Shown here: positions 26,805-35,398 of the stretch, one piece after another
Layout: each line of letters starts with the position of its first letter
Position numbering within the stretch: the stretch's first letter is position 1
Origin: CAZHLD01 sp964533185
GTDB taxonomy: Bacteria > Acidobacteriota > Terriglobia > Acidiferrales > UBA7541
Assembly (NCBI GenBank): GCA_964533185.1
Contig: CAZHLD010000002.1
Location: 62,001 to 126,000 of the forward strand
Reading direction: 5' to 3'
Length of the DNA stretch: 64,000 nucleotides
The notes under the pieces: model-generated
What the model saw: the letters and a program-made list of their open reading frames with translations, nothing else
Told to the model about the DNA's origin: nothing
Databases searched by the model: none
Translations under genes and position numbers: made by a program

Positions 26805-27023
26805 TCAGGGCATGAAGAAGTAGCGGGTGAGGTGGAAAAAAACTGGCGCAGCGAAGCAGATCGAATCAATCCGGTCGAGGATCCCGCCGTGCCCTTCGAT
26901 CAGTGCGCCGAAGTCCTTTACGCCGGCATCGCACTTGATCGCAGACAGAACCAGTGCCGCAAATGTCTCCTGGTTGGCCATCAAACCGTCTTGCGCCAGC
27001 AATCGCGTGAGCGGCCGGAGCAA
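26805..27023 (-). pseudogene. Remnant of the 3' end of cdsA (phosphatidate cytidylyltransferase)
   Basis: Read on the minus strand, the segment contains AGVKDFGALIEGHGGILDRI, the C-terminal CdsA signature (KDFG...GHGGxxDRxDS), then DSICFAAPVFFHLTRYFF as the last helix. The rest of the protein, about 200 residues of membrane helices, is missing and the sequence before the signature (LMANQETFAALVLSAIKC) is degraded. It cannot be an active enzyme. A full copy must exist elsewhere because the step is essential for phospholipids. Confidence 0.65.
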
Positions 27024-27178
27024 ATCTTGGAAAGCGGGCTTCAGTTAGTAGATGGTTGGCATTCCGGCTCAGAAGCGAGGCCTGTATCACTGTGGACCGC
27101 GCTCGATCAGTCCTCAGCCTCGCGGCGCATCATACCTGTGCGCGCGCCTCAACAACACCCTGCATGTCACGTCCTGCT

Positions 27179-27207
27179 TTGCCTGCGATGGTCCCGTCGG
27201 CTAGAAT
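27179..27207 (+). promoter_or_regulatory. Candidate promoter of cysS
   Basis: TTGCCT at 27179-27184 and TAGAAT at 27202-27207 (5 of 6) are 17 bp apart, 32 bases before the cysS ATG. A 10-bp palindrome GTTGCGCAAC at 27221-27230 lies in the short leader. Confidence 0.5.
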
Positions 27208-27238
27208 GCTCAGTTTGCGCGTTGCGCAACGGAGACTC

Positions 27239-28678
27239 ATGGGCGAAATCCAACTGCAAAACACGCTGACCGGCCGCAAGGCGCCGTTCACGACGCTCCA
27301 TCCGGGCGAAGTGCGCATGTACACCTGCGGCCCGACGGTCTACGACTTCGCCCACATCGGTAACTTTCGCACCTTCGTCTTTCAGGACATTCTCCGGCGC
27401 TTCCTAAAGATGGAAGGCTTCCGGGTCATGCAGGTGATGAACCTCACCGACGTGGACGACCGCATCATTGCCAACGCCGCCGCAGCGGGCATCGGCATCC
27501 GCGAATACACGGAAAAGTACGCGCAGGCGTTCCTCGAAGACTGCCACACGCTGAACCTCGAGCCGCCCGAGCACATCGTCCGCGCCACCGATCATATTGA
27601 CGACATGGTGTCGTTGATCCAGCGCCTTAGCGAGAAATCTTTCACGTACCCGAGCGACGGCTCGATCTACTACCGCATCTCCAAGTTCCCGGAGTACGGC
27701 AAGCTCTCCAAAATTGACCTGAGCGGCATCCAGGCCGGCGCCCGCGTCGAGGTGGATCGTTACGAAAAGGCCGACGCCCGCGACTTCGCGCTCTGGAAGT
27801 CGCCCAAGCCCGGCGAGCACTTCTGGGAGACGCCGATCGGCCCCGGCCGACCGGGCTGGCATATTGAGTGCTCGGCGATGGCCATGAAGTATCTGGGCGA
27901 AACGCTCGACATCCACACCGGCGGTGTGGACCTCACCTTCCCGCACCACGAAAACGAAATCGCGCAGTCCGAGGCCGCCACCGGAAAGCCGTTCGCACGC
28001 TTCTGGCTGCACGCCGAGCACTTGATCGTTGAAGGCGAGAAGATGTCCAAATCGCTCGGCAATTTCTTCACTTTGCGCGACCTCTTCGCCAAAGGCTACA
28101 AGCCCTCCGCCATCCGCTACCTGCTTGCGTCAGTGCCTTATCGCAGCCAGCTCAATTTCACCATGGCCGGTCTGCAGCAGGCGGCCAGTTCGGTCGAACG
28201 CCTGCGCAACTTTGTCACGCGTCTTAAGACAGAACGTTTCGCGGTTGGACAGAGTGAAGCAATCGCCGACCGCGTCCGCCAAGCCGAAGAAGAGTTTCGA
28301 GCTGGCCTCGCCGACGACCTGAACACCGCGCAGGCCTTTGCCGCTGTCTTCGACTTGGTGCGCGACGTCAATACTGCAATCGACCGCGGCGAGTTCAGGC
28401 AGGGCGACGTCGCCGCCACGCTCGCCGCAATGGAATCCTTTGACGCGATCCTTGTCGTTCTGAAGGACGACGACGCGCAAAAGCTCGCTGCACTCGGCTT
28501 CGGCCGCGGTGAGACTCCTCTCACCGACGCCGAAATCGAAAAGCTTGTTGCCGATCGCCAGGCCGCCCGCAAGCGCCGCGACTTTTCCGCTGCCGACCAC
28601 ATTCGCCTGCAACTGGCAGATCGTGGTATCATTTTGGAGGACACACGAGATGGCCGTGTCCGCTGGAAACGCAAATGA
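27239..28678 (+). CDS. cysS: Cysteinyl-tRNA synthetase
   Basis: CysS charges tRNA-Cys with cysteine. The 479-residue product has the zinc ligand Cys30 in TCGPTVYD, the HIGH-like AHIGN at about 38-42, further zinc ligands in WHIECSAMA and HHENE, and KMSKS at 268-272. The C-terminal helical domain and the final ADHIRLQLADRGIILEDT are normal. The ATG at 27239 follows GGAG at 27231 and a candidate promoter; the frame stays open upstream to 27056, without support. A tRNA-Cys gene is in the same window at 31996. Confidence 0.96.
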   Translation: MGEIQLQNTLTGRKAPFTTLHPGEVRMYTCGPTVYDFAHIGNFRTFVFQDILRRFLKMEGFRVMQVMNLTDVDDRIIANAAAAGIGIREYTEKYAQAFLEDCHTLNLEPPEHIVRATDHIDDMVSLIQRLSEKSFTYPSDGSIYYRISKFPEYGKLSKIDLSGIQAGARVEVDRYEKADARDFALWKSPKPGEHFWETPIGPGRPGWHIECSAMAMKYLGETLDIHTGGVDLTFPHHENEIAQSEAATGKPFARFWLHAEHLIVEGEKMSKSLGNFFTLRDLFAKGYKPSAIRYLLASVPYRSQLNFTMAGLQQAASSVERLRNFVTRLKTERFAVGQSEAIADRVRQAEEEFRAGLADDLNTAQAFAAVFDLVRDVNTAIDRGEFRQGDVAATLAAMESFDAILVVLKDDDAQKLAALGFGRGETPLTDAEIEKLVADRQAARKRRDFSAADHIRLQLADRGIILEDTRDGRVRWKRK

Positions 28679-28755
28679 AACTCCACGAGTTCAAACCGGT
28701 TCCGCTGCACACCCTGCCCTCACAGGAACGTCCGAGTCTATTCGGCGTTGACTAA
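28675..28755 (+). CDS. Possible 26-residue peptide overlapping the cysS stop
   Basis: An ATG overlaps the cysS TGA (ATGA) and opens a short frame encoding MKLHEFKPVPLHT followed by LPSQERPSLFGVD, ending in TAA. The overlap suggests translational coupling, but the length is small enough to arise by chance and no family is recognised. Confidence 0.25.
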   Translation: MKLHEFKPVPLHTLPSQERPSLFGVD

Positions 28756-28857
28756 GTTTTCTTCCTCCGCTTGCGGCCCCTCTTCTGCCGCGAGCGCTCC
28801 GGCAAGACGGAGCCGTGCCCGGCGCCGCTCCGCAAAATCCATTCCTAGGAGGAAGAA

Positions 28858-30201
28858 ATGACGCTCATGACTGAAAGCAAACTCCCGCACCTGGTGACCT
28901 CATTGCCCGGCCCGGAAGCCAAGAAAGTTCTCGCACTCGATGCTCAGTACGTCTCTCCGTCTTACACCCGTGATTACCCGCTCGTGGCCAGGCAGGGCCG
29001 CGGCGCGCTCATCGAAGACGTGGACGGCAACGTCTTTCTCGATTTTGCAGCGGGTATCGCGGTCGTCTCCACGGGCCACTGCCATCCGGAAGTCGTGGCC
29101 GCCATTCAGAAGCAGGCCGCCGAGCTGATCCACATGTCTGGCACGGATTTTTACTACCCCAGCCTTGCTAGGTATGCCGAAGAGCTGGCGCGAATCGCTC
29201 CCGGAAAATCGCCCAAGCGCGTCTATCTGGGCAATTCCGGCACCGAAGCGGTTGAGGCCGCCATGAAATTGGCGCGCTACCACACCCGGCGCGACAAGTT
29301 CATCGCCTTCTACGGCAGTTTCCACGGACGCACGATGGGCGCTCTTTCGCTGACCGCGTCCAAGGCTGTCCAGCGCAAGGGCTTCGGCACGCTACTCTCC
29401 GGCGTGTTTCATATCCCGTATCCGAACCCATACCGTTGTGAGTGCGGAAAGCCAGCCGACGCCTGCGCCCTCGAGTGCGCCACCGTGCTCGAGCGCGAGC
29501 TCTTTAAGAAGATCGTGGACCCGGAGGAAGTGGCCGCGATTATCGTCGAGCCGGTTCAGGGAGAAGGCGGCTACTTGCCTGGCTCATCGGAGTTCTTGCT
29601 GGAGCTCCAGCGTGTCGCCCGCAAGTACGGCATCCTGCTGATCGCCGACGAAGTGCAGAGCGGCATGGGCCGCACCGGCAAGTGGTGGGCCTCAGACCAC
29701 GCCGGCCTCGAGCCGGACATTCTCTGCGTGGCCAAGGGCATCGCCTCCGGCATGCCGCTTTCGGCCACAATCGCCCGCGCCGAAGTGATGGATTGGAAGC
29801 CCGGCGCACACGCTTCTACGTTCGGCGGTAATCCTGTCTCCATCGCTGCAGGACTGGCCACGCTCAAACTGCTCGAGGAGAAGTACATTGAAAACGCACG
29901 CCGCATGGGTGAGTTCATTTTCGGGCGCATAGGCGGCTGGCGCGAGCGGCATCGGATCGTCGGCGACATCCGCGGCAAGGGACTGATGATCGGCATCGAG
30001 ATCGTCCGCGATCAGAAGACCAAAGAAAAGGCGCCCGAACTTCGCAACCGGATCGTGGACCTTGCTTTCCAGAAGGGTCTGCTGATCTTGGGCGCCGGAG
30101 AAAACGCGGTTCGGCTCTCGCCGCCGCTCATCATTGACGAAGAGCAGGCGGATTTTGCCATCCGCACTCTCGACGAGTGCATCCGCGAAGTCGAGAAATA
30201 G
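28858..30201 (+). CDS. Class III PLP aminotransferase (GabT/acetylornithine aminotransferase-like)
   Basis: The 447-residue enzyme transfers amino groups from omega-amines or acts on ornithine-like substrates using pyridoxal phosphate. GNSGTEAVEAAMKLAR is at about 123-138, FHGRTMGALSLT at about 157-168, the cofactor Asp in LLIADEVQSGMGRTG, and the PLP lysine is Lys293 in CVAKGIASGMP. TFGGNPV follows. A CECG...CALEC segment at about 197-212 holds four Cys and is typical of a broad-substrate branch that includes archaeal amino acid racemases, so racemase activity is possible. AGGAGG lies 5 bases before the ATG. Its stop is followed by yraN. Confidence 0.88.
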   Translation: MTLMTESKLPHLVTSLPGPEAKKVLALDAQYVSPSYTRDYPLVARQGRGALIEDVDGNVFLDFAAGIAVVSTGHCHPEVVAAIQKQAAELIHMSGTDFYYPSLARYAEELARIAPGKSPKRVYLGNSGTEAVEAAMKLARYHTRRDKFIAFYGSFHGRTMGALSLTASKAVQRKGFGTLLSGVFHIPYPNPYRCECGKPADACALECATVLERELFKKIVDPEEVAAIIVEPVQGEGGYLPGSSEFLLELQRVARKYGILLIADEVQSGMGRTGKWWASDHAGLEPDILCVAKGIASGMPLSATIARAEVMDWKPGAHASTFGGNPVSIAAGLATLKLLEEKYIENARRMGEFIFGRIGGWRERHRIVGDIRGKGLMIGIEIVRDQKTKEKAPELRNRIVDLAFQKGLLILGAGENAVRLSPPLIIDEEQADFAIRTLDECIREVEK

Positions 30202-30256
30202 GCGATTGCCGGGCCGCTGGCGCCTTCGGTGGCCCAGCAATTTCTCTAGAGATGAT

Positions 30257-30757
30257 ATGCCGCTGTTCTCACGACTGATGTTCGGACTCGTGGACCTCGC
30301 CGCTAGAAAAGGTCTGGCGGCGGAAGTGCCTGCAGCGCCGACGGCAAAGGCAGCCGCAGTCACCGCAACTCTAGCAAAGGAGCAGGCGCGGAAGACGGGC
30401 ATCCGGGGCGAGACCTACGCCTATTGGTATTTGCGCCGGCACGGCTATGTGATGATTGCCCGCAATTTCACGATTCCGGGCATCAAGGGCGAAATCGACC
30501 TGGTTGGCTACGATGGCCCGGTGCTCGCTTTTGTCGAAGTGAAGACTCGCACCAGCGAAGCGGCCGAGTACGGCAAGCCGGAGGACGCCGTCACTTTCGA
30601 GAAGCGCAGGAATCTCTCCCGCATGGCCCGGCAGTTCCTGGCCGAACGGCGCATTCGCGAGGCTGCCTGCCGGTTCGACGTGCTGGCCATCGAGTCCCGT
30701 CCGGGTGCGCGGCCGGTGGTGCGCCTGCACAAGGATGCCTTTGCCGCTGACCGTTAG
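30257..30757 (+). CDS. YraN/UPF0102 family nuclease-like protein
   Basis: The protein (166 residues from the ATG at 30257) has the UPF0102 core: GIRGETYAYWYLRRHGY at about 49-65, ARNFTIPGIKGEIDLVGYDG at about 68-87 and LAFVEVKTRTS at about 90-100. The E, D and ExK residues resemble the restriction-endonuclease-like fold, but the activity is unproved in most members. The first 45 residues are a non-conserved hydrophobic and Ala-rich extension (FGLVDLAARKGLAAEVP). The frame extends upstream to 30134, inside the aminotransferase; the ATG at 30257 is preferred. Confidence 0.85.
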   Translation: MPLFSRLMFGLVDLAARKGLAAEVPAAPTAKAAAVTATLAKEQARKTGIRGETYAYWYLRRHGYVMIARNFTIPGIKGEIDLVGYDGPVLAFVEVKTRTSEAAEYGKPEDAVTFEKRRNLSRMARQFLAERRIREAACRFDVLAIESRPGARPVVRLHKDAFAADR

Positions 30758-30781
30758 GCAGCAGGGGACGATAATCGGCAG

Positions 30782-30831
30782 TTGCAAGCTTTGCACGGCT
30801 GAGTAAGATAGAAGGTGGGATTATCCCGCCT
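30782..30831 (+). promoter_or_regulatory. Candidate galT promoter with overlapping palindrome
   Basis: TTGCAA at 30782-30787 and TAAGAT at 30804-30809 are 16 bp apart. A near-perfect 19-bp palindrome (AGGTGGGAT, T, ATCCCGCCT; one mismatch per arm) at 30813-30831 would lie at the transcription start. This is the usual place for a repressor site. Confidence 0.35.
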
Positions 30832-30869
30832 GCACCAGCAATCGAACGAGGCAGGACCAGGAGGAAGCG

Positions 30870-31883
30870 TTGCCGGACCTTCGTAAAGACCCGATTACGG
30901 GCCGTTGGGTAATTATCTCGACCGACCGTGCCAAGCGGCCTACGGATTTTGTGCGCGAGAGCGTTCAGATTCTGGGCAAGGGCTTCTGCCCGTTCTGCTA
31001 CGGCAACGAAGAGAAAACCCCGCCCGAAGTGCTCGTTTACGGCCGCAACGGCTCGGCGGCCAACACGCCTGGGTGGAGAATCCGCGTTGTGCCCAACAAG
31101 TTTCCGGCCCTGGGCATCGAAGGCGATCTCGACCGCGAAGGTCAGGGCCTGTTTGACCGCATGAACGGCATCGGCGCGCATGAAGTGATCGTCGAAACGC
31201 CCGACCACCAGTCCACCCTCGCCATGCTGCCGGAGAAGGCTATAGAGGAGGTGCTTCACGCCTACCGCGACCGCATGCTCGACCTCAAGAACGACAAGCG
31301 CTTCCGTTACATCCTGATTTTCAAGAACCACGGCGAAGCCGCCGGGGCCTCGCTCGAGCACACCCATTCGCAGCTCATCGCGCTGCCCATCGTCCCCAAG
31401 CGCGTCCGCGAGGAAGTTGATAGCGGGCGCCGCTACTACCATGACAAGGAGCGCTGCATTTTTTGCGACATGATCAGGCAGGAGATCGAAGACGGCGCCC
31501 GCGTGATTAACGAAAACGAGAATTTCATTTCCCTGGCTCCCTACGCCCCGCGCTTCCCGTTTGAAATCTGGCTGCTCCCCAAACAGCACGGCTCGGCCTT
31601 CGAGAACAACCAGAGTCCGATGTACGCCAGCCTGGCCCGCATCCTGAAGGACAACCTCAACCGCCTGGACACTGTGCTCGACCGCCCGGCGTACAACCTC
31701 ATGATCCACACCTCGCCCATCGGCGAAGAAATCAACGAGCACTACCACTGGCACATTGAGATTATGCCCAAGCTCACCAAAGTCGCTGGTTTCGAATGGG
31801 GCACTGGCTTCTACATCTGTCCTACGCCACCCGAAGAGTCCGCCCGCTTCCTCCGTGAGGCTCAAGTGCCGGTCAGCGCGTAG
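30870..31883 (+). CDS. galT: Galactose-1-phosphate uridylyltransferase
   Basis: GalT exchanges UMP between UDP-glucose and galactose-1-phosphate in the Leloir pathway. The 337 residues contain DPITGRWVIISTDRAKRP at the start, zinc-type CPFC at about 40-43, the active-site HTHSQLIALP (HxHxQ) and a second HYHWHIEIMP. The nucleophilic His is in HTHSQ. Length is slightly below the E. coli protein. The TTG start has AGGAGG 5-9 bases upstream. No galK or galE is nearby, so it may serve UDP-sugar balance for LPS or exopolysaccharide instead of galactose use. Related ADP-sulfurylase-type members are an alternative. Confidence 0.88.
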   Translation: MPDLRKDPITGRWVIISTDRAKRPTDFVRESVQILGKGFCPFCYGNEEKTPPEVLVYGRNGSAANTPGWRIRVVPNKFPALGIEGDLDREGQGLFDRMNGIGAHEVIVETPDHQSTLAMLPEKAIEEVLHAYRDRMLDLKNDKRFRYILIFKNHGEAAGASLEHTHSQLIALPIVPKRVREEVDSGRRYYHDKERCIFCDMIRQEIEDGARVINENENFISLAPYAPRFPFEIWLLPKQHGSAFENNQSPMYASLARILKDNLNRLDTVLDRPAYNLMIHTSPIGEEINEHYHWHIEIMPKLTKVAGFEWGTGFYICPTPPEESARFLREAQVPVSA

Positions 31884-31995
31884 AGCTGTCCCTCATACAA
31901 GATTGCCTCCCTTTGTGGGCAGGACCGTTCCAACTGCCTCCTATCACCCACCACCTACAACCAAACCCCTGACTTCGCTATACTGATTCCAGCAG

Positions 31996-32072
31996 GGCGC
32001 GGTACCCAAGTGGTCTAAGGGAGAGGTCTGCAAAACCTCCATTCGTGGGTTCGAATCCCACCCGCGCCTCCA
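31996..32072 (+). tRNA. tRNA-Cys (anticodon GCA)
   Basis: The acceptor stem GGCGCGG pairs with CCGCGCC, the anticodon arm is GAGGT-CTGCAAA-ACCTC giving GCA, and the T arm is GTGGG-TTCGAAT-CCCAC. CCA is encoded at 32070-32072. TATACT at 31979-31984 could be its -10. The 3' end is repeated downstream at 32722-32736. Confidence 0.95.
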
Positions 32073-32076
32073 GCGC
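32062..32076. repeat. Putative attL at the tRNA-Cys 3' end
   Basis: CCGCGCCTCCAGCGC covers the 3' acceptor strand, the discriminator base, CCA and four bases beyond. It is repeated exactly at 32722-32736. Confidence 0.5.
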
Positions 32077-32212
32077 TTCCGACCAGGAAACGTTGTCCCG
32101 AGCGGAGCGAAGCGATGGGCTTCGTCTCCCTATATCGCACTCGGTGCAAGCTCATCCCAGCCGAGCTTCCAGCAGCTGCTCGACGCCATGGTTGCGGTAG
32201 AATTCAGCGAGG

Positions 32213-32704
32213 ATGCCCATAGACGCCCAGAGACTCGCTAAGAGCAAGCGGCCCAGCCGTGCCGCTGACGTATTGCGGTATTTCGCCAGTGTGAATGGTT
32301 CCTTGTCTTATGAAGCTTCGATGTTGGACCAAGCGGCAAAGAAATGCGCGACCGCGCCGCCCGGCTACGACCGCAACGCGGCCATTGAGTGTTATCTAGT
32401 CCACTTTAGAAATATTCGTGACTTCCTTTATCCAACAGCAGAATCTTGGACGGACGAACGATACTTTGACGACGTTATCGCATGGGATTTTTGTTCGGAG
32501 TGGCTTGAGGTGGCCGAGGATTGGAAGGAATGTAGCCTTGCTGAACGCACCCGCATCAACAAGCTACTTGCCCATATTTCTTATACCCGGCCGCAACTTG
32601 GTCACGATTGGCCAATAGCACAGATGCATGCCGCCATTCAAAACAGTGTTTCCGAATTTGTCGCCAAACTTTCTCCAGACCGGAAGAAATGGTTCGAGAA
32701 ATAA
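32213..32704 (+). CDS. Hypothetical protein (orphan, in putative tRNA-linked element)
   Basis: The 163-residue product has no signal peptide or membrane segment. It is helical, with NAAIECYLVHFRNIRDFLYP at about 54-73, an acidic and aromatic centre (WTDERYFDDVIAWDFCSEWL) and a second helical half with RTRINKLLAHISYTRPQ. I do not recognise a family. The layout of a small helical protein with an R-I-N-K-L-L-A-H-I-S segment resembles proteins seen as cargo in mobile DNA, but that is only an impression. Codon use is less GC-rich than in flanking genes. Confidence 0.6.
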   Translation: MPIDAQRLAKSKRPSRAADVLRYFASVNGSLSYEASMLDQAAKKCATAPPGYDRNAAIECYLVHFRNIRDFLYPTAESWTDERYFDDVIAWDFCSEWLEVAEDWKECSLAERTRINKLLAHISYTRPQLGHDWPIAQMHAAIQNSVSEFVAKLSPDRKKWFEK

Positions 32705-32721
32705 TCGGTTCTGAGGCCACT

Positions 32722-32736
32722 CCGCGCCTCCAGCGC
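32722..32736. repeat. Putative attR, copy of the tRNA-Cys 3' end
   Basis: Exact copy of CCGCGCCTCCAGCGC from 32062-32076, located 18 bases after the orphan gene stop. Confidence 0.5.
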
Positions 32737-32818
32737 CACATCTCATTACAGGTTAAGTGCTTCAACCGGCCCGCTGATTTCTTGCACATGGTAGACTAGG
32801 CCAAGTTGTTTCTGAGCC

Positions 32819-33064
32819 ATGAGCCCTGCCTCCCTCATCGGTCGTTACGAAATCCTGCAAGAACTCGGTCAGGGTGCCATGGGTGTAGTTTACAAGGGCC
32901 GCGACCCGATGATGGACCGCACCGTGGCCATTAAGCGCATCCTTTCCGTTGCGCTCAGCGGCCCTATGGCCGACGAATACCGCGAGCGCTTTCGATGCCT
33001 CTGGGCGTCCTCTAAGGCGCTCGGGGCGGGCCGGGGCCGGCGCCAGCCTGTTCATCACGATTAA
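32819..33064 (+). pseudogene. Fragment of a PknB-type Ser/Thr kinase (N-lobe only)
   Basis: The start encodes IGRYEILQELGQGAMGVVYK with the glycine-rich loop, followed by DRTVAIKRIL containing the ATP-anchoring Lys. After EYRERF the kinase signal stops and unrelated Arg- and Gly-rich residues run to a stop at residue 81. The rest of the kinase, including the catalytic HRD and DFG parts, is absent. It is probably a deletion remnant that ends near 33000. A functional short protein is unlikely. Confidence 0.65.
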
Positions 33065-33310
33065 GTAGCTGGCCCTTACTGCGATACATCTGGTCCTCCT
33101 TTCGATCTCCAATCATCTGTTACGAATCGGCACAGTTTCATTCCGAGCCTTTGCCTGGAGAGCGAATTCAATTTTGGGTCGCCTTTCCGTCGAAGCATAG
33201 TCGAACCATCGTAAGTTCTTGATTCTGCGCCGACAAATACCTCTTCGTCGTTTCTCTTTGGCTATCTGCGTGCCAGTTCCGCTGGAGATCAACTGTGGGC
33301 GGGTGTGCGA

Positions 33311-35338
33311 ATGAGAGAGCGCAAAGAGACCTCCACAGCACTACGTATGTTTGTTTGCGCGGTGATTGTGTGCTGGGGCTGTTCCCAGGTACTTGGCCAG
33401 AGTTCAAAGCCTGATCTAACAGAAACCAGCCTGGAGACCCTGCTGAACATGCAGGTCTCCTCCGCCTCCCGCAAGCAGGAAAAGTTTTTCGAAACGTCTG
33501 CGGCAATCTTTGTCATTTCGGGGGAAGACATCAGGCGTTCGGGGCTCACCAGCATCCCGGAGCTGCTGCGCATGGTGCCGGGCCTGCAGGTGGCGCACAT
33601 TGACGCCAACAAATGGGCCATCAGCGCGCGTGGATTCAATGGTCGGTTTGCCAACAAGCTGCTCGTGCTGATTGATGGTCGTTCGGTGTACACCCCGTGG
33701 TTCTTCGGCGTGTACTGGGACGTGCAAGACGTTTTGCTCGAGGACATCGAGCGGATAGAGGTCATCCGCGGCCCGGGCGGCACTGTTTGGGGCGCTAATG
33801 CCACGAATGGCGTGATCAACATCATCACTCGGGCCGCTAAGGACACGCAGGGTGGCCTGCTCAGTGCCGGTGCCGGCAACCAGGAACGCGGCTTTGCCAG
33901 TCTACGCTACGGTGCACGCGCCGGAAGCAAGGGTCATTACCGCGTGTTCGCAAAATACTTCGATCGCGGCCCATTCGAACTGCCTTCAGGCCAAATCGCG
34001 CAGGATCAGTGGCATTTCGGGCGAGTTGGCCTCCGTGCGGAGTGGGAGCTGACGCCGAGCGACACGCTGATGTTCAACGCAAGCCTGTACGGCGGGCGGG
34101 CCGGATTGACAACCACGCTGGTGACCTCCTTCTCTCCGCCATTTGAGCAAACGCTGGTGGGTGAAGCCCATGTGAGCGGCGGTCATGTTCTCGCGCGGTG
34201 GAAACGCAAGGTCTCCAAGCAATCCAACTTCGCAATGCAGCTCTACTACGACCGCACCGACCGCTACGAGTTCATCCAGGGCGAGCACCGCCAGACGGTG
34301 GATTTCGATTTCACCCAGCAGTTGGCCTGGGGTAATCACCACGACCTGGTCTGGGGCCTGGGCTTCCGTTACACAACGGATCAGACCCAGCCCAGGTTTT
34401 TTGCCGCACTCGTCCCAGCCAGCCGGCAGGACCAGGTCTGGAGCGGATTCATTCAGGATGAGATTAGGTTGTTTTCCAAGCGCCTCCACCTGACCATAGG
34501 CTCGAAGTTCGAGCACAACGGATATACCGGGTTCGAGGTTCAGCCGAGTGCCCGAGCCTTGTGGTCCTTCACTCCCCATCATGCTGTGTGGGGCGCTATT
34601 TCTCGAGCCGTGCGCACTCCCTCCCGGGCGGAGCAGGATGTGCGCTTCATTTTGGGTGCGTTCTCGACTCCGACTGGCCCGCCCACGGTGATTGCCGCAT
34701 TCGGTGACCCGGCCTTCCGCTCGGAAGATCTTCTGGCCTATGAGCTGGGTTACCGCCTCAATCCGGGCAAGCGAATCTCCCTTGATCTGGCCACCTTCTA
34801 TAACCTGTACGATCATCTCAGGGCGTTCCGACCGGAGGTGCCTTTTCTCGCGCTCGACCCTCCTCCGCCGCACATTGTTGTACCGCTTCGGTTGGTAAAC
34901 GGGATGCGCGGCCATACCTACGGTGCGGAACTTGCCGGCAACCTGGACCTGACCCACAGGTGGCGGTTGAGCCCAGGGCTAACGTTCGTCCGCCAGCACC
35001 TGCGCGCCGCTCCGGGTACGAATAGCACCCTCTCGGAAGCGAACGAGGGCGACAACCCGGTCTGGCAAGCTCACTTGCGATCATTCGTGGATCTCCCGCA
35101 CCAGGTAGAGTGGGATTTGACGCTGCAGCTGGTTGGGCCCCTGGCCGCCCAGGACACGCCTCGTTACGCCAGACTGGACATGCGGCTTGGCTGGCTTCCG
35201 ACCGACACCCTGAGTGTATGCGTAGTCCTGCAAAACTTGGCTGATCCTCGTCATCAGGAATTCAATGCCTTCCCACAGTTTGCTTCTAGTACGCAGGTGC
35301 GCCGCAGCGCCTACGCCAAATTCACCTGGAGCTTCTGA
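33311..35338 (+). CDS. TonB-dependent outer-membrane receptor of the signalling operon
   Basis: The 675-residue protein has a signal peptide (FVCAVIVCWGCSQVLGQ) and a plug domain: KFFETSAAIFVISGEDIRRS, IPELLRMVPGLQVAHID, NKLLVLIDGRSVYTP, VLLEDIERIEVIRGPG and NATNGVINIITRAA are standard plug motifs. A 22-strand barrel follows and ends in the aromatic YAKFTWSF. The start MQVSSASRKQEKFF just after the signal peptide could be the TonB box region. It is the first gene of a run with a YfiR-like protein, a hybrid kinase and a diguanylate cyclase, with 0-60 bases between genes. The ligand is unknown. ATG at 33311 is preferred over GTG at 33305. Confidence 0.88.
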   Translation: MRERKETSTALRMFVCAVIVCWGCSQVLGQSSKPDLTETSLETLLNMQVSSASRKQEKFFETSAAIFVISGEDIRRSGLTSIPELLRMVPGLQVAHIDANKWAISARGFNGRFANKLLVLIDGRSVYTPWFFGVYWDVQDVLLEDIERIEVIRGPGGTVWGANATNGVINIITRAAKDTQGGLLSAGAGNQERGFASLRYGARAGSKGHYRVFAKYFDRGPFELPSGQIAQDQWHFGRVGLRAEWELTPSDTLMFNASLYGGRAGLTTTLVTSFSPPFEQTLVGEAHVSGGHVLARWKRKVSKQSNFAMQLYYDRTDRYEFIQGEHRQTVDFDFTQQLAWGNHHDLVWGLGFRYTTDQTQPRFFAALVPASRQDQVWSGFIQDEIRLFSKRLHLTIGSKFEHNGYTGFEVQPSARALWSFTPHHAVWGAISRAVRTPSRAEQDVRFILGAFSTPTGPPTVIAAFGDPAFRSEDLLAYELGYRLNPGKRISLDLATFYNLYDHLRAFRPEVPFLALDPPPPHIVVPLRLVNGMRGHTYGAELAGNLDLTHRWRLSPGLTFVRQHLRAAPGTNSTLSEANEGDNPVWQAHLRSFVDLPHQVEWDLTLQLVGPLAAQDTPRYARLDMRLGWLPTDTLSVCVVLQNLADPRHQEFNAFPQFASSTQVRRSAYAKFTWSF

Positions 35339-35398
35339 GTGGATGCTGGAGCCTGTGTCCAAAGTCAACGGCCGGACAGGCCCTCGCTCCTGTCCGCA

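Larger units (their letters stand above)
32062..32736. mobile_element. Possible small integrated element at tRNA-Cys
   Basis: The segment is bounded by exact 15-bp direct repeats, one of them the 3' end of tRNA-Cys, as expected for integrase-type insertion. It holds one orphan gene with lower GC than its neighbours and no integrase, so it is either a remnant or a passively moved cassette. Confidence 0.45.

Noticed and set aside
30591..31865. A 424-codon open frame on the minus strand
   Set aside because: It lies opposite yraN and galT and shows no motif.
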